Below, in pieces: positions 6,317-13,168 of a stretch of DNA of 34,428 nucleotides. This DNA comes from a virus. The position numbers were made by a program, and so were the translations under genes. Numbering within the stretch: the first letter of the stretch is position 1; every line of letters begins with the position of its first letter. The notes beneath the pieces were generated by a model. That model made no database searches. It saw only the letters and a program-made list of their open reading frames with translations, and had not been told where the DNA came from. The DNA lies in IMG/VR virus record IMGVR_UViG_3300006484_000030, positions 1 to 34,428 of that record; one strand, 5' to 3'.

Positions 6317-6540
6317 CAGAACTCACCTCTTGGCGTTACAAATGAAGGAACATTGCTAGGCAATTCTAGCACCTGATAGATTTGCTCCTCTCCCTTCAGA
6401 TTCTTTTGGATAATGAAGCTACCGCTACGGGTTTTGTGAATCAAAGATGCTTTATCGTTGTAGGAAAACGTATAGCCAAAGATAAAACCGCATGTTAAAG
6501 CGATTGATAGTGCGATTATTGCTATTTGTGTATTACTCAT
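6316..6540 (-). CDS. Hypothetical protein with N-terminal membrane segment
   Basis: 74 residues. Residues 5-25 (QIAIIALSIALTCGFIFGYTF) are one membrane span. The remainder (KTRSGSFIIQKNLKGEEQIYQVLEL) looks like a small beta-rich soluble tail. It is the first gene after the promoter/operator at 6573-6614. Function is unknown; it may act at the inner membrane early in infection. Confidence 0.6.
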   Translation of the reverse strand: MSNTQIAIIALSIALTCGFIFGYTFSYNDKASLIHKTRSGSFIIQKNLKGEEQIYQVLELPSNVPSFVTPRGEF

Positions 6541-6572
6541 AACTTCTCTCTAGTTGTTGTTAATGTGGGCAT

Positions 6573-6601
6573 AGATTAAAACCAATAAACAATCATGTCA
6601 A
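6573..6601 (-). promoter_or_regulatory. Sigma70-type promoter for the 6540 leftward genes
   Basis: On the minus strand a perfect TTGACA (6596-6601) is separated by exactly 17 bp from TAATCT (6573-6578). It lies about 35 bp upstream of the ATG at 6540. The -35 box is one arm of the 19-bp inverted repeat at 6596-6614, so it is probably repressible. Confidence 0.7.
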
Positions 6602-6614
6602 CCCTAGATTGACA
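6596..6614. promoter_or_regulatory. 19-bp inverted-repeat operator, site 1
   Basis: TGTCAA, 7-bp spacer CCCTAGA, TTGACA. Related 19-bp sites occur at 13128-13146 and 14325-14343, all near starts of transcription units. The left arm coincides with a -35 box. A Cro-like regulator encoded next to site 3 is the likely binder. Confidence 0.6.
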
Positions 6615-6618
6615 TTTA

Positions 6619-9600
6619 TTAACGCAATGCGCTCAATAGCCGATTCTGCGTGGCATCTTTCTCATTTATAACTTGCATCACCCTGCCATCAATGCCGTCT
6701 TTTACAACTAAATGTACAATACGTACGGGTTTAGTTTGCCCTTGACGATGTAATCTCGCATTGAATTGTTGGTAATATTCTAATGACCAACACAATGAAA
6801 ACCAAACGGTCATACACCCACCGTCATAAAGGTTGATACCATGTCCTGCTGATTGCGGATGAGCTAATAACAATTTAATTTCACCTCTATTCCATGCTTG
6901 TATAGTTTCATCATGTTTGTCTAAGCGTACTGCTGTTGGAAAACGTGCCTGTAGGCGTTCAAGATCACTTCTATAGTTATAAGCTACAAGGATGTTTTCG
7001 TCATTTTGCTCAATTAATTCAGCTAGAGCATCAAGTTTTGCGGTATGAATTTCTCCCCAATTCTTATATTCATCAACATATATTGCCCCGTTGCAATTGT
7101 GGACAATAAGTAATTGACCTGCGTCGCCACGCACAGTAAATCTATTTCTTTTACCGCAATTTACAATGTCATAGACTCTTTTTTTTTCTTTATCGGTTGA
7201 TTGAACCATTGAGATTCGTCCCATTTGTACCGAAATATCCTTGCATACAATGTTACCGTTTTTATTTTGTAAAAAACTGACGCTTGAGTTACCGTCATTT
7301 TTCCATTCGGAGTATTTATCCAACGGTTCACACGAGTATTGTTTGATTGCTCTTGCACAGTTGCCCAACGACAATTTTCTTTCGAATAGCCTTTTTCGTT
7401 GTCCATTCTCTCTAATGTCAAATGATCCTGATAACTTTCCGACATATCTTCCCAAAAATTTTTGAAAGAAACTTCCCATTCTTTGCAAACCAGTATCCCT
7501 CTTGCCCCATAGTTTGAAAAATCCTTGTCTTTTTTGTTCAAACACCGAGAACGCATATTTGTCCAAATTCGATAGGGTCTTGTGCGAGCCATACCGTGAT
7601 GGGATAGACCTAATCGTTTGCGACCTTCCAATATTGTTTCTCCAAGTGAACATCCGCATGATGCTTTTCCGGGTCTTAACGGTCGATTGTGCAAATTGCT
7701 TCCAATGCGAATAATCTCGTTTCCACATACACATTTGCATAACCATGTTGCATTTTTGTTTTTGCTTGTTCCGGCTTTCTTTAAAACCGTCAGGTAACCG
7801 AACGTTAGCCCTGTTAAATCTTTCACTGGCATTACCATTTAATATATCTCCGGCTGTTTCCCATCCCGATATTGTTAAAACCTTGTGTTCGGGTGTCATT
7901 TTTACACCGTCCAATTTTATTACATCTTTATATCCGTTGCAAACTAATTTGGAATAGTTTGACCATTCTATACCGTCCCACAACATATCGTTTTCGTGTA
8001 ATATTTCTATTGGTTTCCAACCACCATCTGTTAATACTTCAGTACCTTCAGCTATGCAATATTGCAGCAACTTATTAGCTAATACAGCAGCGTTAATGGC
8101 TTCTACTTGATGCCCTTCAAACTCTATGAATAAATCACGCTCAAAGGCTTTATATAAAGCTAAACTTTTACTATCTAATTCTATTTCTTCTATCAAATCA
8201 ATTCGATCTGGCAATTCCAAATAATCAGCGGTTTGCATTGATAAACTATAAGGTTGCATCAGTTTTTGAATTGATGCTTGTGCGCCTTTTCTTGGGGTAA
8301 AGCTATATCCCATATAATCTTGCTCAAAAAAGCGTTGCTTATATGCAGTCATCGTGCGCCCTAATGAATTACCATAGTCAACAAGATAACATTGCGACCA
8401 CAAGTCTAATAGCCCATTAGGGGAAGGTGTACCCGTCAGGAGAACCATATACTCAACAAAAGGTAGTATCTTTTTCATGGCTTTAAAGCGTTGGCTTGCA
8501 GGGTTTTTAAATGAAGAACAATTATGAACTAAAATCCCTTCGGCAAAGTAATCGTTAATCCCGTCTGTTTCCAAATTGTATACTGTTCTTCCACTTTCAC
8601 ATTTGATATTCTCAATATAGTCCACCCTAACTGTTGAAGAAAGGTATCTTTCTTTTCGTCTTGACGCTTTCGCGATCTGTGAGAGTTTCCATCCACCTCT
8701 ATAGCTATTTTTTTTGAATAAATGCCAAAATCTACTTTGTAACATGTTGGATAACCCGACCCTCTTGGCATTTTGGTAGGTATCACACATTGCATTTTCC
8801 ATTCGTCTGATAACATTTCTAACATTAATTGTTCGCAACGTGCTATTTTTCCATTTCCACCTCTTGTTATCGGTCGATGCCCACTTTTCTTGTGTGCATC
8901 GCTTAATTTTTTCTTTATTTCTTCTGACCATTCTTTCCCTTTGTTCCAAATTTTTATTTCCCCATTTGCATATCTTCTTTTTGCAGTAGTTCCAGATTTT
9001 AATAAAATAGCTGCTCTTTCTTCTGGGGTTTTCATCAAATGCATTTGTTTCTTTGAACAAGTTTTGCTGCATAGCTGATGAGTCAGCTTTCGTTTCATAA
9101 AAATCGTTCCGCACAAAATGCAAGCCCCTACATCGCCATGCTTGTACCCACCCCTTTTCTGTTGCAAAAGGATGATCTCTTGTACATTCAATTGTTGATC
9201 CATCGGATAAATATAATTTAACGAGTTCATTTGTTTGTTTCCTAAAAGTTTTTGTAATAGGCATTTCACCGACAGATGTCATTACTAAATCACCTGTTTC
9301 AAGATGTTTTATATCACGAACTCCTAAAGGGGTCAATATCATAGTTCCTTCAGGGAAACATTCATCAATAACCACCATATCAAATGCCCATTTTTTACCG
9401 TAATGATTAACTAACCATTGGACATTTTCTCGGTTAATGACATAAACATCGTAGTCATAGTGTAAAACTTTAAGGCGTGCATTTTGGTCACCCAACACCC
9501 TAGCTACAGATAAATGTTTAGTATGTTCCCATTTGCGTGATTCTTGAACCCACACAGAATTGGCTACTCGCAATGGGGCTATTACTAATACTTTTTTTAC

Positions 9601-9750
9601 TAATTTAGTTTTTAATAAATCGCTAATAGCAGTTAATGTTGATACGGTTTTGCCCAAACCCATTTCTAACATTAAAAATGAGCGTTTTTTATCTTTTATA
9701 AAATCAACAGCTCTATTTTGATATTCGTGTAAATCAATTCGGGAAGGCAT
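6619..9750 (-). CDS. SF2/SNF2-like phage DNA helicase containing two inteins
   Basis: 1043 codons in one open frame. The helicase itself is about 442 residues: 1-130, 411-564 and 886-1043. Visible motifs are Q/I (LHEYQNRAVDFI, LEMGLGKTVS), Ia (VLVIAPLRV), II (VVIDE then CSSFKNP), III (LLTGTPSPNG) and V-VI (HPQSAGHGINLYDGG, QQFNARLHRQGQ). Residues 131-410 and 565-885 are inteins, each starting with Cys, ending His-Asn and followed by Cys. Intein 1 splits motif II, so the unspliced protein should be inactive. The gene follows a VRR-NUC and a polymerase, a standard phage replication cassette. Long internal stretches are also read in the +1 frame as homing endonucleases. Confidence 0.9.
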   Translation of the reverse strand: MPSRIDLHEYQNRAVDFIKDKKRSFLMLEMGLGKTVSTLTAISDLLKTKLVKKVLVIAPLRVANSVWVQESRKWEHTKHLSVARVLGDQNARLKVLHYDYDVYVINRENVQWLVNHYGKKWAFDMVVIDECFPEGTMILTPLGVRDIKHLETGDLVMTSVGEMPITKTFRKQTNELVKLYLSDGSTIECTRDHPFATEKGWVQAWRCRGLHFVRNDFYETKADSSAMQQNLFKETNAFDENPRRKSSYFIKIWNYCKKKICKWGNKNLEQRERMVRRNKEKIKRCTQEKWASTDNKRWKWKNSTLRTINVRNVIRRMENAMCDTYQNAKRVGLSNMLQSRFWHLFKKNSYRGGWKLSQIAKASRRKERYLSSTVRVDYIENIKCESGRTVYNLETDGINDYFAEGILVHNCSSFKNPASQRFKAMKKILPFVEYMVLLTGTPSPNGLLDLWSQCYLVDYGNSLGRTMTAYKQRFFEQDYMGYSFTPRKGAQASIQKLMQPYSLSMQTADYLELPDRIDLIEEIELDSKSLALYKAFERDLFIEFEGHQVEAINAAVLANKLLQYCIAEGTEVLTDGGWKPIEILHENDMLWDGIEWSNYSKLVCNGYKDVIKLDGVKMTPEHKVLTISGWETAGDILNGNASERFNRANVRLPDGFKESRNKQKQKCNMVMQMCMWKRDYSHWKQFAQSTVKTRKSIMRMFTWRNNIGRSQTIRSIPSRYGSHKTLSNLDKYAFSVFEQKRQGFFKLWGKRDTGLQRMGSFFQKFLGRYVGKLSGSFDIRENGQRKRLFERKLSLGNCARAIKQYSCEPLDKYSEWKNDGNSSVSFLQNKNGNIVCKDISVQMGRISMVQSTDKEKKRVYDIVNCGKRNRFTVRGDAGQLLIVHNCNGAIYVDEYKNWGEIHTAKLDALAELIEQNDENILVAYNYRSDLERLQARFPTAVRLDKHDETIQAWNRGEIKLLLAHPQSAGHGINLYDGGCMTVWFSLCWSLEYYQQFNARLHRQGQTKPVRIVHLVVKDGIDGRVMQVINEKDATQNRLLSALR
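7096..8058 (-). mobile_element. Intein 2 in helicase (residues 565-885), mini-splicing domain with out-of-frame endonuclease gene
   Basis: Block A starts CIAEGTEVLTDGGW with Cys565 as residue 1. Block B carries TPEH (MTPEHKVLTISGWETA, about 618-633). Block F is KRVYDIVNCG...FTVRG and block G is LIVHN ending His884-Asn885, with Cys886 as +1. These are the residues needed for class 1 splicing. Between blocks B and F (about 635-855) the helicase frame has no LAGLIDADG, HNH or other endonuclease motif. It is unusually rich in Lys, Arg, Trp, Cys and Asn, as expected of an out-of-frame read. The +1 frame encodes an HNH endonuclease (7161-7838). The host site is LLQY|CNGAIY between helicase motifs. 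Confidence 0.88.
7161..7838 (-). CDS. HNH homing endonuclease with zinc-ribbon, nested out of frame in intein 2
   Basis: 225 residues in the +1 frame relative to the helicase. The N-terminus is the typical phage zinc-ribbon (DLTGLTFGYLTVL...WLCKCVCGNE...SCGC, residues about 7-63). The core is HNH-like: RIWTNMRSRC, FSNYGARGILVCKEW, LTLERMDNEKGYS and KENCRWATVQEQSNN. A C-terminal NUMOD1/HTH-like segment (VTQASVFYKIKTVTLYARI) follows. The ATG at 7836-7838 has GGAGA about 9 bases upstream, supporting independent translation. The gene is full-length for its family, so it is not a decayed fragment. It would cut an intein-less helicase allele to drive intein homing. Confidence 0.85.
   Translation of the reverse strand: MVMPVKDLTGLTFGYLTVLKKAGTSKNKNATWLCKCVCGNEIIRIGSNLHNRPLRPGKASCGCSLGETILEGRKRLGLSHHGMARTRPYRIWTNMRSRCLNKKDKDFSNYGARGILVCKEWEVSFKNFWEDMSESYQDHLTLERMDNEKGYSKENCRWATVQEQSNNTRVNRWINTPNGKMTVTQASVFYKIKTVTLYARIFRYKWDESQWFNQPIKKKKESMTL
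8521..9360 (-). mobile_element. Intein 1 in helicase (residues 131-410), mini-splicing domain with out-of-frame endonuclease gene
   Basis: Block A is CFPEGTMILTPLGVRDI with Cys131 as residue 1. Block B has TRDH (STIECTRDHPFATEKGW, about 185-201). Block F is GRTVYNLETDGINDYFAEG and block G is ILVHN ending His409-Asn410, with Cys411 at +1. It interrupts helicase motif II (VVIDE|CSSFKNP), the ATP-hydrolysis site. Residues about 205-385 have no endonuclease motif in frame and are rich in Lys/Arg/Trp/Asn. Read in +1 the same DNA encodes an EDxHD-type nuclease (8529-9230). Splicing residues look intact, so the intein is predicted active. Confidence 0.88.
8529..9230 (-). CDS. EDxHD (Vsr-like) homing endonuclease, nested out of frame in intein 1
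   Basis: 233 residues from ATG 9228-9230, chosen for its AGGAAA ribosome site; the frame is open to a GTG at 9269. Domain order: a zinc knuckle (CILC...CSKTC), a NUMOD3-like segment (IWNKGKEWSEEIKKKLSDAH), then a Vsr/DUF559-like nuclease with CEQLML, YKVDFGIYSKKIAIEVDG, SHRSRKRQDEKKDTF and GWTILRISN. The E-x-D, H and D residues match the EDxHD class described for endonucleases in phage split inteins. The core lies exactly between intein blocks B and F, and the last 20 codons overlap block F/G. It is in the +1 frame of the helicase gene. Confidence 0.85.
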   Translation of the reverse strand: MNSLNYIYPMDQQLNVQEIILLQQKRGGYKHGDVGACILCGTIFMKRKLTHQLCSKTCSKKQMHLMKTPEERAAILLKSGTTAKRRYANGEIKIWNKGKEWSEEIKKKLSDAHKKSGHRPITRGGNGKIARCEQLMLEMLSDEWKMQCVIPTKMPRGSGYPTCYKVDFGIYSKKIAIEVDGNSHRSRKRQDEKKDTFLQQLGWTILRISNVKVEEQYTIWKQTGLTITLPKGF

Positions 9751-10000
9751 TAACTTGCTCCATACTGTCTATTACTCTTACATCAAACCCCATAGCTCTT
9801 CTGCGGTCATGGTCATTTTTTTGAGCTATTGTTGGAACTTTACCTAGTGCTTTGCACTCTACAAAAATAATACGTTTATCAGGGAGCATAACCAATCTAT
9901 CAGGTACAAAACGTCTACTTGGAGAGGTATATTTTTCACATGTCCCCCCTAATTCTTTTACTTTTTTACATAATGCTTTTTCTATATCTCGTTCAAGCAT
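9734..10000 (-). CDS. VRR-NUC domain nuclease
   Basis: 88 residues from ATG 9998-10000, with AGGAG 7 bases upstream. An upstream in-frame TTG is less likely. The sequence has the compact VRR-NUC fold signature: helix LERDIEKALCKKVKELGG, PDRLVMLPD, FVECKALGKVPTIAQ and a final DHDRRRAMGFDVRVID. Catalytic residues PD...E-C-K are intact. VRR-NUC proteins act on branched DNA and are regular partners of phage polymerase-helicase cassettes. It overlaps the polymerase C-part by 8 bp and the helicase start by 17 bp. Confidence 0.88.
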   Translation of the reverse strand: MLERDIEKALCKKVKELGGTCEKYTSPSRRFVPDRLVMLPDKRIIFVECKALGKVPTIAQKNDHDRRRAMGFDVRVIDSMEQVNAFPN

Positions 10001-10799
10001 AACCAACTCCTGTTAATAATTCATTTGCTTTCATAATGTAATAATCATAATCAATATCAGTAGGAAAAGTATCTGGCAAATCCATAAGGGGCATACATCC
10101 TAAACTTAATGGCACTTTATTGCCATTTTTAGCATAGGTTATAGTTACTTCTTTCAATTCTGGTATTGACGTATGGTAAAATCTTATGGCTTTTCCTAAA
10201 TATGTATCCTGCCACATTGCACCACCGGTAACCGTACGCACAGTCACAAATTTAGTAATGTCAGTGCATTTTTTAATAGTTTGGCTAATCGGTTTACCTG
10301 ATGCTATTTTAGCTATTACCGCTTCATAAATTATTTGCCCGTCAGGGTTCTTAGACAATGACGGATCAGCAAAACAACCTTTTCCTTTTGTCTTGCCATC
10401 AGTTTTAACTGCTAAATAATTATTAACATCCCTTGAAGCTATTATCCTATAATCTGTTTGTTCAAGATTGTAGGTTGTTTTTAATGTCCATTCAGCAAGT
10501 AGTTTCTGCACTAACTCACTATCTTCTGCTCGATATTTAGTTACAATTCCATCAGTGTTTGCACTAACAACTTGTATATTATTTTCTTCTAATACTTCAA
10601 TTAGCATTAGCAAACTTAATTGCCCTGTTATAGTAGTTTGTAGTAATAGTTCAGGTGAATATAAAGCACTAAATCTGCTTCCAAATTTGCCGTATGAGCC
10701 ATTGAGTTGTATTTTTTTACTAGCCTCCTCAGTCTTATACATATTTAATTGTGCTTTTGCTTCAACCAGTTCTTTCTTTAATAAATTTATGTCTTGCAT
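9993..10799 (-). CDS. Family B DNA polymerase, C-terminal polypeptide (motifs B and C)
   Basis: 268 residues. It begins with a helical segment (DINLLKKELVEAKAQLNMYKTEEASKK), which continues the helix ending the N-terminal polypeptide. Motif B is KIQLNGSYGKFGS (about 29-41) and motif C is VVSANTDGIVTKY, with the catalytic Asp in NTDG. A thumb-like region follows. The ATG at 10797-10799 has GAGGAA about 9 bases upstream inside the endonuclease gene, supporting translation as a separate chain. It must pair with the product of 11411-12511 to make an active enzyme, unless the insertion is removed from RNA. Confidence 0.88.
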   Translation of the reverse strand: MQDINLLKKELVEAKAQLNMYKTEEASKKIQLNGSYGKFGSRFSALYSPELLLQTTITGQLSLLMLIEVLEENNIQVVSANTDGIVTKYRAEDSELVQKLLAEWTLKTTYNLEQTDYRIIASRDVNNYLAVKTDGKTKGKGCFADPSLSKNPDGQIIYEAVIAKIASGKPISQTIKKCTDITKFVTVRTVTGGAMWQDTYLGKAIRFYHTSIPELKEVTITYAKNGNKVPLSLGCMPLMDLPDTFPTDIDYDYYIMKANELLTGVGYA

Positions 10800-11436
10800 C
10801 AGACGCTTCCTCTATAGTTTTAAAATATCCAATATAATGACGGACACCTTTAACACCCACTCTGACAATATAACCCCCATCAACATGGGGTGTGACTCCT
10901 CTTACTTTTGTTTTAGAATTATTCCACACGGTTTCATTTGAAATGGATTTTATTGCTTGCTCTTTATCAAGATGGAGCATTTTTATAAAGGCTTTTCTAG
11001 CCTCCACAGCTTCTTGAAAAGTTATAAAGTGTCCAATATGATATCTGACACGTTCGTAATCGTAACGTGCTGAAAAACCAAAGTTTGTTTTTTGTATCCC
11101 TCTCTCACCGGAAGTATTATTTTTAAATGTCCGCCTGTTATCACATTGTTGTGATCGAGTTGCCCATCTACAATTATATTTTGAATAACCCAGATCGTTA
11201 TCAATACGATCTAAACTATGATATTTAGATGGTTTATCACCCATATCTTTTAAAAAATTTTTAAAACGATGCCATTCTTTGCAAACCACAATACCTCTAG
11301 CTCCATAATTTAAAAATGAATTGTCTTTTTCAAAATAACATCTTCGCATCATGTTGTGCCAAGTTATGTATAAAGGATGTTTTACACATTCTTCTTTATC
11401 CCCTCGTTTACTATAAGGTCTTTTTGGTAATGGCAT
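10762..11436 (-). CDS. HNH-AP2 homing endonuclease interrupting the DNA polymerase gene
   Basis: 224 residues from ATG 11434-11436. The frame is open further upstream within the polymerase, but this start begins at the HNH region and has a GAGAG ribosome site. HNH core: ITWHNMMRRC, FLNYGARGIVVCKEW, YHSLDRIDNDLGYSKYNCRWAT. Two AP2 DNA-binding domains follow: RGIQKTNFGFSARYDYE...GHFITFQEAVEARKAF and RGVTPHVDGGYIVRVGVK...GYFKTIEEASDARHKF. It overlaps the 3' end of the polymerase N-part by 26 bp and the start of the C-part by 38 bp. The HNH core is clearly related to the nuclease in intein 2. Confidence 0.88.
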   Translation of the reverse strand: MPLPKRPYSKRGDKEECVKHPLYITWHNMMRRCYFEKDNSFLNYGARGIVVCKEWHRFKNFLKDMGDKPSKYHSLDRIDNDLGYSKYNCRWATRSQQCDNRRTFKNNTSGERGIQKTNFGFSARYDYERVRYHIGHFITFQEAVEARKAFIKMLHLDKEQAIKSISNETVWNNSKTKVRGVTPHVDGGYIVRVGVKGVRHYIGYFKTIEEASDARHKFIKERTG

Positions 11437-12511
11437 TTTCGATCTCTCTTTCCAAAGTTTCAATTCGACATTGTAATTCAGAAACCATTTTTTTTGCAAA
11501 TATTCTACGTTCAACAATAGATTTATATAAGGTTAAAAACTCTCTACCCATATTTTCAGGATAAAGTTCTTGTTGCAAAATAATACTAGGATAAAAAGAA
11601 GTTACATCAAAATCGCTTATTAAATAAGTAGATGATGCTTTTACTAATTGGCTTTTCTCACAACTATGTAAACCACCAATCCCCATTTTATAAATAGTGT
11701 TACCTATTGTTATTTTTTGTCTAGCCAACCACGTTGGCATCTGTACAGAGCCTTTAGCTGACAAAGTAAATTCTTGTTCAAGCAAACTATTATAAATATT
11801 AATTAGCTCTGGATTTTTAAACGAAATAATCAAAGGGTCTTTATAATTAAAGACAAATCCTTCTGCATAATCTTTGGGGCTATATGCATCATTAGTTATA
11901 GCATTAAGTTCTGATTTAATAACTGTTTCAGCAATTTGAGCATCAGATTTAGAACGTAAATCCATACCGTAGGTGGCTTTCATTTCTCTACGGAGATTTA
12001 TTTGAGGTAATAACTTGTTATAAAGAAGCTCCGTCAATTCCAAATCGTTTTGACAATAAAGTTCTAATATTTCACGTTGTTCTGGCGAGATAGAACTTTG
12101 TGGGTCTATAGGTAAATCTTGCATCTTTTGAGTATGCAATCTACCACCATATATCTTTAATGACGCAACTCCAATGGCAACTTCTATAAGGTCAATATGG
12201 TTATAATTTTTTACCGTTAAATCTTTATCTTTTAAAATCTGATAAGTGGGTTTATCACTTAATATTATTTGATTTGATAATTTATGTAATTTTTGACAAT
12301 CCCATCCTGCTAATGCTCCAGATATAATTGGTAGATCATAGTTATTACCATTAAAGCTAATAAGTTCTACTTTTAATATTTCACCTAATAGTTCTTTATT
12401 TAACTTACAATCAGCGTGCATAGGAATTTTAGTAATCTTCCCTGACTTACTATTTTTAGCGCAAAAAAGAAAGTAGTCTTTATAACATTCCACATCAATG
12501 AATACTGCCAT
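11411..12511 (-). CDS. Family B DNA polymerase, N-terminal polypeptide (exonuclease and motif A)
   Basis: 366 residues. Proofreading exonuclease motifs are visible: ExoI FIDVEC (D6, E8), ExoII ISFNGNNYDLPII and ExoIII YCQNDLELTELL. Polymerase motif A is DFDVTSFYPSII (about residues 300-311). The chain ends in a helix (IVERRIFAKKMVSELQCRIETLEREIENA) and then a few residues from the inserted endonuclease gene. The break falls where family B polymerases have their fingers helices, a position tolerant of splitting. The ribosome site AAGGACC precedes ATG 12511. An intrinsic terminator lies just upstream. Confidence 0.9.
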   Translation of the reverse strand: MAVFIDVECYKDYFLFCAKNSKSGKITKIPMHADCKLNKELLGEILKVELISFNGNNYDLPIISGALAGWDCQKLHKLSNQIILSDKPTYQILKDKDLTVKNYNHIDLIEVAIGVASLKIYGGRLHTQKMQDLPIDPQSSISPEQREILELYCQNDLELTELLYNKLLPQINLRREMKATYGMDLRSKSDAQIAETVIKSELNAITNDAYSPKDYAEGFVFNYKDPLIISFKNPELINIYNSLLEQEFTLSAKGSVQMPTWLARQKITIGNTIYKMGIGGLHSCEKSQLVKASSTYLISDFDVTSFYPSIILQQELYPENMGREFLTLYKSIVERRIFAKKMVSELQCRIETLEREIENAITKKTL

Positions 12512-12530
12512 TGTTGGTCCTTGTGATGAT

Positions 12531-12554
12531 AAAAAAGCCCCAATTAAGGGGCTT
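12531..12554 (-). terminator. Intrinsic terminator between ssDNA-binding protein and polymerase genes
   Basis: Minus strand: AAGCCCC, 6-nt loop, GGGGCTT (12535-12554), followed by a T-rich tract (complement of 12531-12536). Placed between the DUF2815-like gene and the polymerase, it probably sets a higher level for the binding protein than for the polymerase. Confidence 0.75.
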
Positions 12555-12580
12555 AGTTGATAAGTATCAGTTTAAAAGTA

Positions 12581-13090
12581 TTAGAATTCAGACACATCTT
12601 CAAAATCATCAACAGATGCTGATGCGCCATCGGAGAATGGTTCACCATTTCTATAGAATTGTACTGCACTCAAATTACCTAGTATTTGTTTACCACCTTT
12701 TGGGTGATCTGAATACCAGAAATCTAATATGGCATTTACGTAACAACCTGCGTATAAACGACCATCTTCTTCCGCTAAAGGTGTTTTATCAGCATCAATT
12801 AGCAAAGGTCTTTTGGTACTTCCGGCTTTAAGAGCCATCATACCTTCATAACCATCATATTCCTTCTCATCACCATCTTTAAGAGCAGTGATTTTTAAAC
12901 CTTTAGGGATTTTACCTTCAAATTTTTCTTCTATGTAGTCATCAATCGCTTTTTCTACTTTTTTATGAGTAGGTGAACCTTTTTCAAACAAAAAAGTTGC
13001 TTCAAACTTTGTTTCGACACCATCAAATACAGATTTTTTGAACAAAGATGGGAAAGAAAGACGTACATTTTCTATTTTAATTTTTGACAT
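12581..13090 (-). CDS. DUF2815-like phage single-stranded DNA-binding protein
   Basis: 169 residues starting MSKIKIENVRLSFPSLFKK, the signature opening of the DUF2815 family, followed by FEATFLFEKG, LKAGSTKRPLLID, GRLYAGCYVNAILDFWY and LSAVQFYRNGEPF. It ends in an acidic tail (ASVDDFEDVSEF), the usual feature by which ssDNA-binding proteins contact partner enzymes. DUF2815 members are found with phage family polymerases, DUF2800 nucleases and SNF2-like helicases, exactly as here. The ssDNA-binding role is known from fold similarity rather than seen directly. A promoter and operator lie upstream at 13128-13161. Confidence 0.85.
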   Translation of the reverse strand: MSKIKIENVRLSFPSLFKKSVFDGVETKFEATFLFEKGSPTHKKVEKAIDDYIEEKFEGKIPKGLKITALKDGDEKEYDGYEGMMALKAGSTKRPLLIDADKTPLAEEDGRLYAGCYVNAILDFWYSDHPKGGKQILGNLSAVQFYRNGEPFSDGASASVDDFEDVSEF

Positions 13091-13127
13091 TTTATTTTTA
13101 CCTTTTAGTTTTGTGCCTTAATTGGCT

Positions 13128-13161
13128 TGTAAAGTCTACATTGACATTTGCTAAGTGTCAA
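13128..13161 (-). promoter_or_regulatory. Promoter with operator site 2
   Basis: The 19-bp site TGTAAAGTCTACATTGACA (13128-13146) matches sites 1 and 3. On the minus strand TTGACA (13156-13161) is followed after 17 bp by TAGACT, whose complement lies inside the 19-bp site (13133-13138). So the operator covers the -10 box and spacer. A third half-site (TGTCAA, 13156-13161) forms an inverted pair with 13141-13146. Confidence 0.6.
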
Positions 13162-13168
13162 ATTTATT

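Noticed and set aside
8773-9078. Plus-strand open frames inside the inteins
   Set aside because: Antisense shadow frames without ribosome sites or recognisable domains; the AT-rich endonuclease DNA explains them.
10762-11436. Group I intron in the polymerase gene
   Set aside because: The insertion is almost completely coding and overlaps both polymerase parts. I could not find space for the P3-P8 catalytic core, and each polymerase part has its own ribosome site.
10762-11436. A third intein in the polymerase
   Set aside because: No Cys/Ser block A, TxxH or terminal His-Asn motif flanks the insertion, and stop codons break the polymerase frame on entry.
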